A DNA stretch of 64,000 bases from an uncultured Acidimicrobiales bacterium (GTDB lineage: Bacteria; Actinomycetota; Acidimicrobiia; Acidimicrobiales; SHLQ01). Position 1 is the stretch's first letter; each line of letters opens with the position of its first letter. The stretch lies in assembly GCA_938015295.1 (NCBI GenBank), contig CALLQB010000044.1:1-64000 (forward strand), written 5' to 3'. Below, in pieces: positions 38,455 to 47,265 of this stretch. The notes under the pieces are model-generated. The model was not told where the DNA came from. It saw only the letters and a list, made by a program, of their open reading frames with translations, and made no database searches. The position numbers were made by a program, and so were the translations under genes.

Positions 38455-39510
38455 ATGGCAGCCGACATCAAGACGAAAAACCCGTCGACAAACCCGTCGG
38501 CAAAACCGGTGCTACGAGACGTCTATGCAACCGACACAGCCACGCAACAAGCTCGTCTTCGACTGTTGCGACCAACGCCGAAAAAGCCTTCTCGTCGCGA
38601 GCCGCTACTGATCGGTGCAGCGCTCGTCGTCGCGCTCGTCGCTCTGGTCGGTAGCTACAGCAGCGGCCGCAACCTGCAGCTCTTCGCCGCCACCGAGGTC
38701 ACGTTCGAGAACGAAACGGCGCTTGCTGTCGTGCCGGCCGACACCCTGAGCGCTACCGAGGCGCAGCGACCCAGCGAACCCGAAATTCTCGACGTCGAAA
38801 CCCCGGCGTTGCCGCCGAGCACAATCGCTCCGCCTTCGGTTGGCGACACCTTTCCTGACGCTTTCACTGCTGCCGCCACTACTGCCGCCACTACTGACAT
38901 CACTGCCGACTTCGCTACCGACGTCACGGCTGAGGAACTCGCTTCTGACGACCTCGCGCCGACGACTGTCGAAGTTGCTCAGGAAACACCCTTCGTCATG
39001 TCCGCTGCCTTTGTGGCCAGCTTGTCTGAAGCAATCGCACTCGCCAACGAGTCCCCGGCCCCCGAACCAGTCGCACCAGTAACCGACAGCAGCAGCGCCG
39101 CCGCTCTTGTGCTCACCGGAGACACCGCCGAGTTCACCATGGTCGATCTCGACGGCGAAACCTTCGATATCAGCGGCTCGTTACTTTTCGAATACGCGAG
39201 CAGCGACATTCGCCCCGAATACAGTCCCTTTCTCGACGACATTGCGGCCCGCCTCGCCCGCCGACCCGAACTCTCGATGATCGTCATTGGCCACACCGAC
39301 GACCGGGGCGCGCAAGATCGCAACATGGCCCTATCGCTCGAACGAGCGCAGTCGGTAGTCGACTACTTCCTCGAACGGGGCATTGCCGAAGCGCGACTGT
39401 CTGCGGTGGGCAAAGGCGAAAACGAACCGGTAGCCGACAACGCCACCGAAGAAGGTCGGGCCCTCAACCGCCGTATCGAAGTGTTGCTCGAAAAGTCGAA
39501 ACGAAACTAG
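38455..39510 (+). CDS. OmpA-family (peptidoglycan-binding) protein with N-terminal TM anchor
   Basis: LLFEYASSDIRPEY...ELSMIVIGHTDDRGAQDRNMALSLERAQSVVDYFLERGIAEARLSAVGKGENEPVADNATEEGRALNRRIEV. Confidence 0.9.
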   Translation: MAADIKTKNPSTNPSAKPVLRDVYATDTATQQARLRLLRPTPKKPSRREPLLIGAALVVALVALVGSYSSGRNLQLFAATEVTFENETALAVVPADTLSATEAQRPSEPEILDVETPALPPSTIAPPSVGDTFPDAFTAAATTAATTDITADFATDVTAEELASDDLAPTTVEVAQETPFVMSAAFVASLSEAIALANESPAPEPVAPVTDSSSAAALVLTGDTAEFTMVDLDGETFDISGSLLFEYASSDIRPEYSPFLDDIAARLARRPELSMIVIGHTDDRGAQDRNMALSLERAQSVVDYFLERGIAEARLSAVGKGENEPVADNATEEGRALNRRIEVLLEKSKRN

Positions 39511-39516
39511 CGACCG

Positions 39517-40317
39517 TTGACCACGCTGCTTCTCACCAACGACGACGGCATCGATTCTCCAGCCCTGCTGCCGACCTATCACGCCCTCGCTCCCCTCTTC
39601 GACGAGGTCCGTGTTGTCGTGCCACACATCGAGCGGAGCTGGATTGGCAAGGCGATCACCCGCCACGACGAGATGACCGTCGACCACGTGACCCGCTCAG
39701 GAGTGGAGATAACGACCGTCTCGGGGTATCCCGCCGACTGCACACAAATTGGCATATTCAACACCGGCGACGGCATGCCCGACATGGTCGTGTCGGGCAT
39801 CAATATCGGCGGTAACCACAGCACTGCGTATCTCTATGGCAGCGGCACTGTTGGAGCAGCCGTCGAGGCCGCCTTGGTCGGCGTACCTGCTCTCGCGTTC
39901 TCGGCGAGCAGTGGCGCCGATAACTACCCCACCTGGAACAAGTACATGCGCAGCGCCGACTCGGGCGCCACGTGGGACGAAATCGCCAGGGTGAGCGCTC
40001 GCATCGTTGCGAAAGTCCTCGCAGCTGGTTTTCCTGCAGACGTCGATGTTCTCACCGTGAACCTGCCCGACGGGCTCAGCGAAGCCTCACCGCACCGCGT
40101 GGCACCACTTGGTTACACCTCCTACGGCCAACTCTTTCGTGAACAGCGGCCCGGTGTGTTCAAACATCAATGGAAGAGCGACGTGGCTGCCAAACCCGGA
40201 GTCGACCTTGCTGACACCGACATCGAACTGTGCCATAACGGCACCGTCGTCATCACCCCGCTCCGGCTGCCGCAGCTCGGTGCTGATGTGCAGTCCACGG
40301 CCGAACTGTTTTCCTAA
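39517..40317 (+). CDS. surE: 5'/3'-nucleotidase SurE
   Basis: LLLTNDDGIDSPALLPTYHALAPLF; VSGINIGGN; YGSGTVGAAVEAALVGVPALAFS. Confidence 0.92.
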   Translation: MTTLLLTNDDGIDSPALLPTYHALAPLFDEVRVVVPHIERSWIGKAITRHDEMTVDHVTRSGVEITTVSGYPADCTQIGIFNTGDGMPDMVVSGINIGGNHSTAYLYGSGTVGAAVEAALVGVPALAFSASSGADNYPTWNKYMRSADSGATWDEIARVSARIVAKVLAAGFPADVDVLTVNLPDGLSEASPHRVAPLGYTSYGQLFREQRPGVFKHQWKSDVAAKPGVDLADTDIELCHNGTVVITPLRLPQLGADVQSTAELFS

Positions 40318-40345
40318 CGCTCTTTTCCTAACGGTGCTTGCCGCG

Positions 40346-41635
40346 TTACCTGAGCGTGTACGACCCGGCGGTCACGATTTCGATCCAAGTCACGCCCGGC
40401 GTGATCTCGATCACAGTCCCATCGTTTCGAGTGAGCGTCGCTGCATCGCGCAGGGTCGGCCGAGTCCAAATGCCCGACACCGCCTTCCCGTCGCTCAGCA
40501 CCGTTGCGAAACCGGTACCGGCGAACACAAACTCTGGCACTACGCCACCGACGCTGTCTTTCATGCCAGACGGAATTTCGTCAACCTCGACAATGATGAC
40601 ATTCGCTGCGGTCAGTTGCGCTCCGTTGGTAGACACATGCGGATTACCGGCTTGCGACCGTGCCCACGCCGAGCCAGTCCAGGCCCAATCGACCCGGTGC
40701 GAGGGGAACACAACTGCTGCACCGCTGGCCTCTCGACCTCGAGAAGCCTCGCCGTCGTCGCGATACACAAACTGCGCGGGAGGCGTCGCGTTGGCGGCCC
40801 CCGCCCACAGGTTCGTGGTCGATGTATAGAGGTTGCTGGGCGCAGACCGAGACGAACTCCGCCAGTAGCCGCCTGAGCGAGCCGCGCCCATGTTCTGCAC
40901 GACCTCCTGGTTGAGCAGGAGCGCCTCGGTTACCGTGTTTGCGCCCGAATAGGCGAGCACGGGTCGTCCAAGCGCACTCAGGTACGAAATGTCGGTGGTA
41001 CGACCCGACCTGACCGGACCTACTTCGCTGCCAGCTGAATGAAACACTGCTGCCAACCGGGTGATGCCACCTTCAACTTCCTCTTCGATGATCAGGTCGG
41101 CTCGATCGAGACCGGTCTGTGGCCACGCCTTCGCGCTGTTGTCGACCTTCACGACGATTGCCGCACGGCCAAGCGCATCGCCAGGAAGACCTGTTAGCGG
41201 GAACGTGCCAGGTTTTGCCGCGGGCGGATCGGCCCTCGGTGGCGTGATGTGCTGATCGATGCCCAGCGTGCCCAGGAGCCCAATGTAGCCGGCCCCCGCA
41301 GGCACACCAGAGCCGTTGCCCGATGTTGCGGTACCAGGCGTCGAGCTGCCCTCGGGAACCCCGGGGCCCGCGGCAGAGGTCGGAAGCTCAACCAGGAAGT
41401 CATTCGGAAGCGTAAAGTCTCCCCCACCACCCTCGTCGGGGCCATCGACAGCGTCGGGGTTGAGCGTCGTGCCCGGTGCCGACAGTTCGACAACCTCGGG
41501 GTTGACCGTCGGGTCACCGTCGTCATCTTGCCGAGCGGGATCTGTGGCGTTCTCTGCGGGCTCGTCACCGCCGCAGGAGGCAAGCGTCAAAACCAAGAGC
41601 ACCGCAACCAGCACGGGGCGCGCAACCACAGACAT
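40346..41635 (-). CDS. DUF3048 (YerB-like) family lipoprotein
   Basis: Lipobox LASCGGDE; VVKVDNSAKAWPQTGLDRADLIIEEEVEGGITRLAAVFHS...VGPVRSGRTTDI. Confidence 0.88.
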   Translation of the reverse strand: MSVVARPVLVAVLLVLTLASCGGDEPAENATDPARQDDDGDPTVNPEVVELSAPGTTLNPDAVDGPDEGGGGDFTLPNDFLVELPTSAAGPGVPEGSSTPGTATSGNGSGVPAGAGYIGLLGTLGIDQHITPPRADPPAAKPGTFPLTGLPGDALGRAAIVVKVDNSAKAWPQTGLDRADLIIEEEVEGGITRLAAVFHSAGSEVGPVRSGRTTDISYLSALGRPVLAYSGANTVTEALLLNQEVVQNMGAARSGGYWRSSSRSAPSNLYTSTTNLWAGAANATPPAQFVYRDDGEASRGREASGAAVVFPSHRVDWAWTGSAWARSQAGNPHVSTNGAQLTAANVIIVEVDEIPSGMKDSVGGVVPEFVFAGTGFATVLSDGKAVSGIWTRPTLRDAATLTRNDGTVIEITPGVTWIEIVTAGSYTLR

Positions 41636-41699
41636 GACGAAACGAGGGGCGTCGAAAAATGCGCGCAGCATCAACCGGGGGTTCACCCCTGACTATCGG

Positions 41700-42056
41700 C
41701 TAGCTGAGCTCGGTTTTTACCAACGCCCGCGCATATTCGACAATCCAATCGAAAAGCTCGCCTTGCGTCGCTTCTTCGGGCGCATCGTGGCCGCTCCGGG
41801 TCGCCCGACCCAGATCATCAAGCGCGAGTTGCAGCTGCAAACGCCGACTTTCGAACAACTCGAGCGCCCGACGATCGACCGCAACTCGGTCGGGGTCGCG
41901 CCCATCGGCCACCGCGGTGCGTCGTTCAACATAGTGCTGCTGTCGACAGCTGTGCCCGCAGTAGACCCGCGGCCGCCCAGGTCCCGCCTTCGCCACGAAA
42001 ACCGATCCGCACCAACGGCATCGGTCCCCCGGCGCCAACGACTCCTTGGCTGCCAT
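41700..42056 (-). CDS. Small zinc-finger-like protein
   Basis: CRWCGSVFVAKAGPGRPRVYCGHSCRQQHYVERR (CX2C...CX3C). Confidence 0.65.
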   Translation of the reverse strand: MAAKESLAPGDRCRWCGSVFVAKAGPGRPRVYCGHSCRQQHYVERRTAVADGRDPDRVAVDRRALELFESRRLQLQLALDDLGRATRSGHDAPEEATQGELFDWIVEYARALVKTELS

Positions 42057-42159
42057 AACGACATCATAGAGAGCACAACGCGACGAGCACAGCTTCGGCT
42101 GGCTTCACTTCAGTGTCGCCGGTTCGCTGACAAGGCGTCTGCTGGGCAAAGCTAGGTGG

Positions 42160-43341
42160 GTGAAAGCCCTTCTGTTCGAACGTCAAGAACTCCGTTACGC
42201 GGCAGCCAACATCGCGTCGCGGTTCAGCCCGGGCGCTGGCGCCACCGCTGGCCCGCTTCGCCTCGCCGATATCGACTCGCCTGAACTCCCCGCAGACGGA
42301 TGGCAAGTTCTGCGACCCCGATTGACCGGAATCTGCGGTAGCGACCTCGCGACCGTCGAGGGAAAGTCGTCGCGGTATTTCGAGCCGCTGGTGTCGTTCC
42401 CGTTTGTCCCTGGCCATGAGGTTGTCGCCGATCTCGAGGACGGTACACGTGTCGCTCTCGAGCCGGTACTCGGGCCAGCCGCCCGCGGCGAGCAGCCGCC
42501 AGAAGGAGCTGCTTCGCCCGGCGACGCAACCGACTACGGCTACCTCAGCTGTGGTCATCATCTCGACGCCGGAATACAGGTCGGCTACTGCGCGACCACC
42601 GGTGGTGGATGGGGAACCCACCTGGTTGCGCACGAGAGCCAACTCCACCCGGTAGCGGCCTCGATGTCTGATGAAGCTGCGGTCATGATCGAACCGACTG
42701 CCACGGGAGTGCATGCCGCCCTTAAGGGCAACATCGCCCCCGGGGACACCGTCGCTATTCTTGGAGCTGGCACGATGGGCCTCTGCACCCTGGCCGCCAT
42801 CGATGCATACACCGAGGCTGCCACGGTCATCATCGGGGCCAAATACCCGGTGCAGAAAGACCTCGCTGCCGAACTAGGCGCTACGACGGTGGTCGAGCCA
42901 CGCGAGGTACAGCGGGCGGTTCGGCGCTCATCAGGCTGTCGCATGATTGGCAACGACCTTGCCGGCGGCGCCGACGTCACGATCGATGCGGTAGGCACCG
43001 CCGAGTCGCTAGCCCAGGCAATCTCGTTGACCCGCCCTCGCGGTCGCATTGTTCTCCTGGGCATGCCAGGGGTAACCAAGGTCGACCTTACCGGCCTCTG
43101 GCACCGCGAAATCGAACTCGTCGGGTCCTACACCTACGGCGGCGAAACACTTGCTGACGGTACCAATACCACGAGCTTCGCTCTCGCCTTCGACCTCGTG
43201 CAGTCGGCAAAACTCGAACGTTTAGTCTCGGCCAAGTATCCCCTCAGCCGGTACCGCGATGCCATCAAGCACGCTGCCTCGGCCGGACACCGAGGCGCTA
43301 TCAAAGTTGTCTTTGATCTTCGAGACGAAAAAGGGCGATAG
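42160..43341 (+). CDS. Zinc-dependent alcohol dehydrogenase family protein
   Basis: LTGICGSDLATVEGKSS; VPGHEVVADL; VAILGAGTMGLCTLAAID. Confidence 0.85.
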   Translation: MKALLFERQELRYAAANIASRFSPGAGATAGPLRLADIDSPELPADGWQVLRPRLTGICGSDLATVEGKSSRYFEPLVSFPFVPGHEVVADLEDGTRVALEPVLGPAARGEQPPEGAASPGDATDYGYLSCGHHLDAGIQVGYCATTGGGWGTHLVAHESQLHPVAASMSDEAAVMIEPTATGVHAALKGNIAPGDTVAILGAGTMGLCTLAAIDAYTEAATVIIGAKYPVQKDLAAELGATTVVEPREVQRAVRRSSGCRMIGNDLAGGADVTIDAVGTAESLAQAISLTRPRGRIVLLGMPGVTKVDLTGLWHREIELVGSYTYGGETLADGTNTTSFALAFDLVQSAKLERLVSAKYPLSRYRDAIKHAASAGHRGAIKVVFDLRDEKGR

Positions 43342-43350
43342 GACAACACG

Positions 43351-43902
43351 ATGCCAGAGGAGACTCGGGCAAGGCTCCTCATCGCTCAGCCGATGATGCT
43401 CGACGGCAACTTCGACCAAACCGTCATTTTCATGATTGAACACAACGATGATGGAGCGCTTGGGGTCGTGCTCAATCGTCCCCTCGACCTTGGGATCACC
43501 GATGCTATGCCCGAGTGGTCGGTTTTGGCAGCCGAGCCGCAGATGGTGTTTTCCGGCGGGCCGGTTGGCCACGGCTCGGCGCTCGCTCTCGCCGACGCGG
43601 TCCTCGACGATGTAGGTGGTTCGTTTACCCAGGTGATGGGAACTATCGGCATGGTCGATCTTGCGTCGACTGACGATCTCGATAAGGGCCTCGTGCGGCT
43701 TCGGGTGTTCTCGGGATACTCCGGCTGGGGCGCTGGTCAGCTCGACGCAGAAATCAACCAAGGCGGTTGGTTCGTGGTCGACGCAGAACCCGACGACATC
43801 TTCACCGCAGATCCATCGACGCTTTGGTCACAAGTCCTCAAGCGCCAAGGCGGTTCACTCGCCCGCCTAGCATTCTTCCCGCCCGATCTCGGCCTGAACT
43901 AG
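43351..43902 (+). CDS. YqgE/AlgH family protein
   Basis: LLIAQPMMLDGNFDQTVIFMIEHNDDGALGVVLNRPL; VFSGYSGWGAGQLDAEI. Confidence 0.93.
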   Translation: MPEETRARLLIAQPMMLDGNFDQTVIFMIEHNDDGALGVVLNRPLDLGITDAMPEWSVLAAEPQMVFSGGPVGHGSALALADAVLDDVGGSFTQVMGTIGMVDLASTDDLDKGLVRLRVFSGYSGWGAGQLDAEINQGGWFVVDAEPDDIFTADPSTLWSQVLKRQGGSLARLAFFPPDLGLN

Positions 43903-45005
43903 CGCATCGTCCAGTAGACAGCCATCTCTTCGACGAGCAGGTCTGCTAGCCAACTGGCGCCGGTGGACGTGACGTGTACCCCGTCGCCCGACCTCACGCG
44001 CACGTCGACGCCGTCGTCGTCGGGCAGGTACACACGAAACGTGCCGTCTGGCGCCAGCACCAACGAGGAGTCGACTACCCGAAGCCACGGGCGGGTCGAA
44101 GCAATAGTGTGCAGCAGCTCGTTCATGGTCTGCAGCGCAGCTGTAGTTTCGCCGTCGCGAACCGGTGGAGCCGCAACCCAAAACACTTGACGGCCATCCT
44201 GCTGCAACACGTCTGCCACCGAGGCCATCCGCCTCGCGTACTCATCGAACCAGGCGTCGGTTCCGCGCACGACCCGTTCGCCGTTGGCCTCCATGTCTTG
44301 GTAGTCGTTTCCACCAAAGAACAGCACCGCGGCCTCGACCTCAACGCTCACACTGGCAAGCTCGTTGCGCCAATCAAAGTAGTCAGGGCGCGCCAAGCCG
44401 GTTGCGATGCGTGAATCTACGCTGACCTCATAGTCGAGCTTGCCGTTGACGGCTCGGTTGGTCAGCGCTTGCCCCGGGTACTCTGCTTGGGAGTCGCCTG
44501 CGACGAGGACACGAAGCGGATCGTTGCTGGTGACGATACGTAGCGGCTCGGGTGGTGTGCCGACCGCCGGAGCCGAATCGGCGATATTGGGCTGCGGGGT
44601 GGCGCCGATTACCGCGCCGCCGTCACGCGGCTCTGGAGCCGCATCGACTGGTACCGAAGCGTCGCTAGCCGGCGGCGTTGCCTCGCGGATGTCGGCGATG
44701 AGGTCGGCCGGTCGGTTCAGCGACAGAAAGTTTGCCACCCTATCCAGCGGCTCGGCGCCAGCAAGCAGGGTGTCGCGTTCGGTGCCGAAGTTACGCCGTT
44801 GCGCGGCTTCGACGAGGGTGCCCGACGTAAGGAGCGCTGCAGTGAGCAGGCACAACGAAACGGCGACCAGTACCTGCCTGGTCGAGATCGTTTCGGTTTG
44901 CAGGTCGAGATCGCGCTGATCGCGAAACTCCTCGTCGCTCCAACGCGTGACCGGAGGACCGTCGCGGCGGGTCGTTGCCCGTTGCAGCGATTCGGAATAC
45001 TTCAC
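43899..45005 (-). CDS. Membrane-anchored SGNH/GDSL (DUF459-like) hydrolase/acyltransferase
   Basis: LRVLVAGDSQAEYPGQAL, FFGGNDYQD, GDGVHVTSTGASWLAD. Confidence 0.85.
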   Translation of the reverse strand: MKYSESLQRATTRRDGPPVTRWSDEEFRDQRDLDLQTETISTRQVLVAVSLCLLTAALLTSGTLVEAAQRRNFGTERDTLLAGAEPLDRVANFLSLNRPADLIADIREATPPASDASVPVDAAPEPRDGGAVIGATPQPNIADSAPAVGTPPEPLRIVTSNDPLRVLVAGDSQAEYPGQALTNRAVNGKLDYEVSVDSRIATGLARPDYFDWRNELASVSVEVEAAVLFFGGNDYQDMEANGERVVRGTDAWFDEYARRMASVADVLQQDGRQVFWVAAPPVRDGETTAALQTMNELLHTIASTRPWLRVVDSSLVLAPDGTFRVYLPDDDGVDVRVRSGDGVHVTSTGASWLADLLVEEMAVYWTMR

Positions 45006-45068
45006 GCCGTCATTGTTGGCGTTCGGGTGCGGCTTGGCAACACCGGTTCGACCACACGACTGCCGCGG

Positions 45069-47237
45069 CTACGCCGATTCGCATCGTTTCCGCCGATCTC
45101 CCGAACCTTTGCTGTCGTTCTGCACAGCGAGGAAAAAGCAGTTGTCGATGCCGTTGCCGCCATCGAGACGATCGCCGCCGGTTCCACCCACCAGCGTGTC
45201 GGCGCCGCCACGACCCCGCAGGATGTCGCGGTTGCGGCCGCCATCGAGAGCGTCGGCGCCGGTTCCTCCGTCGAGGCGGTCGCGGCCTGCACCGCCAGAC
45301 AGCACGTCGTTGCCGGCTCGCCCGAACAACACATCGGAGCCCTTGCCGCCGCACAGGTTGTCGCTGCCGCCGCCACCATCGATGATGTCGTTGCCTGCCA
45401 GCGCAGTGATGACATCAGACCCCGAGGTTCCGACGATGAAATCAGCGCCAGCGCTGCCCAGAATCGTTGGACGTAGACCGTTGCAAAGCAGCGACGGCAG
45501 CCGTACCTCGCCGTGGCCCCCGACGTTTTCGACGCCAGGTCCGGCTCTGTCGACCGACGCATGACGCTTCAAAAAGTCCTCGAGTTCGGCAGGGGTTTCG
45601 ACGACTCGGGCGCCGAGAATCAAGGCGCCGACGCCCGCTGCGGCCGGCGCTGCCGAGCTGGTGCCGCTAAAGCAACGAGACCCGTACGCCAGGGTGGTCA
45701 AACAGGCAGCCGCCGTTACCTCCGGGGCAATCCGACCGTCGTTGGTAGGGCCCTGTGACGAATACTGGGCAATCTCGGAACCGGTTGGCGGGTCGATTGC
45801 CCCGACCGAAATGTGGCCCTCTGCGGCCGAGTCGGTGCCCGGACCCGATGCGCTGAAGGGATTCTGCCAGTGCTCGAAAAGCGCGCCGTTGCCCATGATC
45901 TCGAGCACGTCGCCCGCGGTGCCGTTATTCGCCGATGCCAGTCGAACCCGCATGTACATCACCGTGTTGCATGCAGTTCCGCTGATCAATTCAAGCGGCT
46001 GCTGACCGTTGCCTTGGATGTCGACCGAAGCGAACTCGGGTGTGCCTTCAGCAGAAGGATTGTCGTAGATGAACCAGTCGTAGTCGGTTGCGTCGTCTTC
46101 GCCCCAGTCGCTCCACCGAAGCCCGTTGAGAAAACATGCCGAGAACCCCATCGACTCGTCGTTGCCCGAAAACTCGAGCCACCCGTCGCCATCGGCGTCT
46201 CGCCACTCACCTCGCCAGTACGAGCCGTAGCGCGAGGTCGAACCGGCGTTGTTGCCTGCCGAGTTGAACCACGCGATGCCGTTGCCGACAGCAAAGTCGA
46301 TGACCTCCGCGAGCGGGCCGGTGCCATCACCAGGTCCGTCGTAGGAAGAGGTCAGCGACCGTGACACCACCGTTACACCCTGATCAATAAAATATTCGAC
46401 AGCTGCTTGGTGGTCTGACGCGGTAAGTGCCGAAGCGAAATACAGCTCGGCATCGGGGGCCATGTCGTGGATCACCTCACCCACAGCAACGCCATGATCG
46501 ATTTCGGCATCGGTAATCGAGCACGCTCGACCCCGGTAACGGCAGAAGGTGCCCGACAACCTTGGTAAATCCCCACTGGCGATCGCGTTACTCAACTCAG
46601 GCTCGCCGTAGTAGTCGATCACGCCGACCTTTACGCCCCTGCCCGTCAAGCCAAGGTCGAGCCAGTGCGGCGCCCTCGCCTTTGCAACGTGCTCACCTAC
46701 AATGGTGCCGCTGGTGGTGAGATCTGCTGCGGAATCGCCCGGGACAAGCGCGGTGCCGTCGGCGCCTTCAGCGAAAAGAGGAAACGACGTCGACTGATCG
46801 CGCACATCCTTCACGGCGCCAGTTGCCTCGAGCTCTGCAAGGGCCAGCGATGGCAAGAGCGCTTCGATGAGAGCTCCGGGAACTTCGCCCGTGACAACAC
46901 CACCCGCCTCCTCGACAAGCCTTCGCACAGCCCCTGTGTCGTCGCCAACGACCTCGACAGGCCGAAGAGCCGGCGACGTTGCTTCGGCCTTCGTGATCAG
47001 CGCAGCAACGTCATCAGCGCGGTCAGCAGTTTCCGAGTTCGCCGACAAGACCGCCGGCGCATGCAGCAACGACAGGTCGATGTTTCCGGGCTCGGCATTG
47101 CCAACGGGCGAACCTGCCGACTCGGCGCTGGCCTGGGTGTCGATGGCTCCGACGAGCGTGGCGACGAGCAGCAGAGTCACACCAACCACCGCAAGCTGCA
47201 CCGGTCGAGTATCTCTAGATTTTGTGCTGCGGTTCAT
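45069..47237 (-). CDS. Secreted S8 (subtilisin-like) peptidase with C-terminal RTX nonapeptide repeats
   Basis: GVKVGVIDYYG (Asp), EIDHGVAVGEVIHDMAPDAELYFA (His), CFSGTSSAAPAAAGVGALIL (Ser); about 12 GGxGxDxL-type repeats. Confidence 0.88.
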   Translation of the reverse strand: MNRSTKSRDTRPVQLAVVGVTLLLVATLVGAIDTQASAESAGSPVGNAEPGNIDLSLLHAPAVLSANSETADRADDVAALITKAEATSPALRPVEVVGDDTGAVRRLVEEAGGVVTGEVPGALIEALLPSLALAELEATGAVKDVRDQSTSFPLFAEGADGTALVPGDSAADLTTSGTIVGEHVAKARAPHWLDLGLTGRGVKVGVIDYYGEPELSNAIASGDLPRLSGTFCRYRGRACSITDAEIDHGVAVGEVIHDMAPDAELYFASALTASDHQAAVEYFIDQGVTVVSRSLTSSYDGPGDGTGPLAEVIDFAVGNGIAWFNSAGNNAGSTSRYGSYWRGEWRDADGDGWLEFSGNDESMGFSACFLNGLRWSDWGEDDATDYDWFIYDNPSAEGTPEFASVDIQGNGQQPLELISGTACNTVMYMRVRLASANNGTAGDVLEIMGNGALFEHWQNPFSASGPGTDSAAEGHISVGAIDPPTGSEIAQYSSQGPTNDGRIAPEVTAAACLTTLAYGSRCFSGTSSAAPAAAGVGALILGARVVETPAELEDFLKRHASVDRAGPGVENVGGHGEVRLPSLLCNGLRPTILGSAGADFIVGTSGSDVITALAGNDIIDGGGGSDNLCGGKGSDVLFGRAGNDVLSGGAGRDRLDGGTGADALDGGRNRDILRGRGGADTLVGGTGGDRLDGGNGIDNCFFLAVQNDSKGSGDRRKRCESA

Positions 47238-47265
47238 GAAACAGATCGCCTCAGAGTTCGAGATA

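Noticed and set aside
38866-38940. GCCACTACTGCCGCCACTACTGAC-type repeats as a candidate CRISPR or regulatory array
   Set aside because: They are in-frame codons for an Ala/Thr-rich linker in the OmpA-like protein.
45120-45460. Periodic DNA pattern suggestive of a tandem DNA repeat array
   Set aside because: Explained by the RTX nonapeptide coding repeats of the S8 peptidase.
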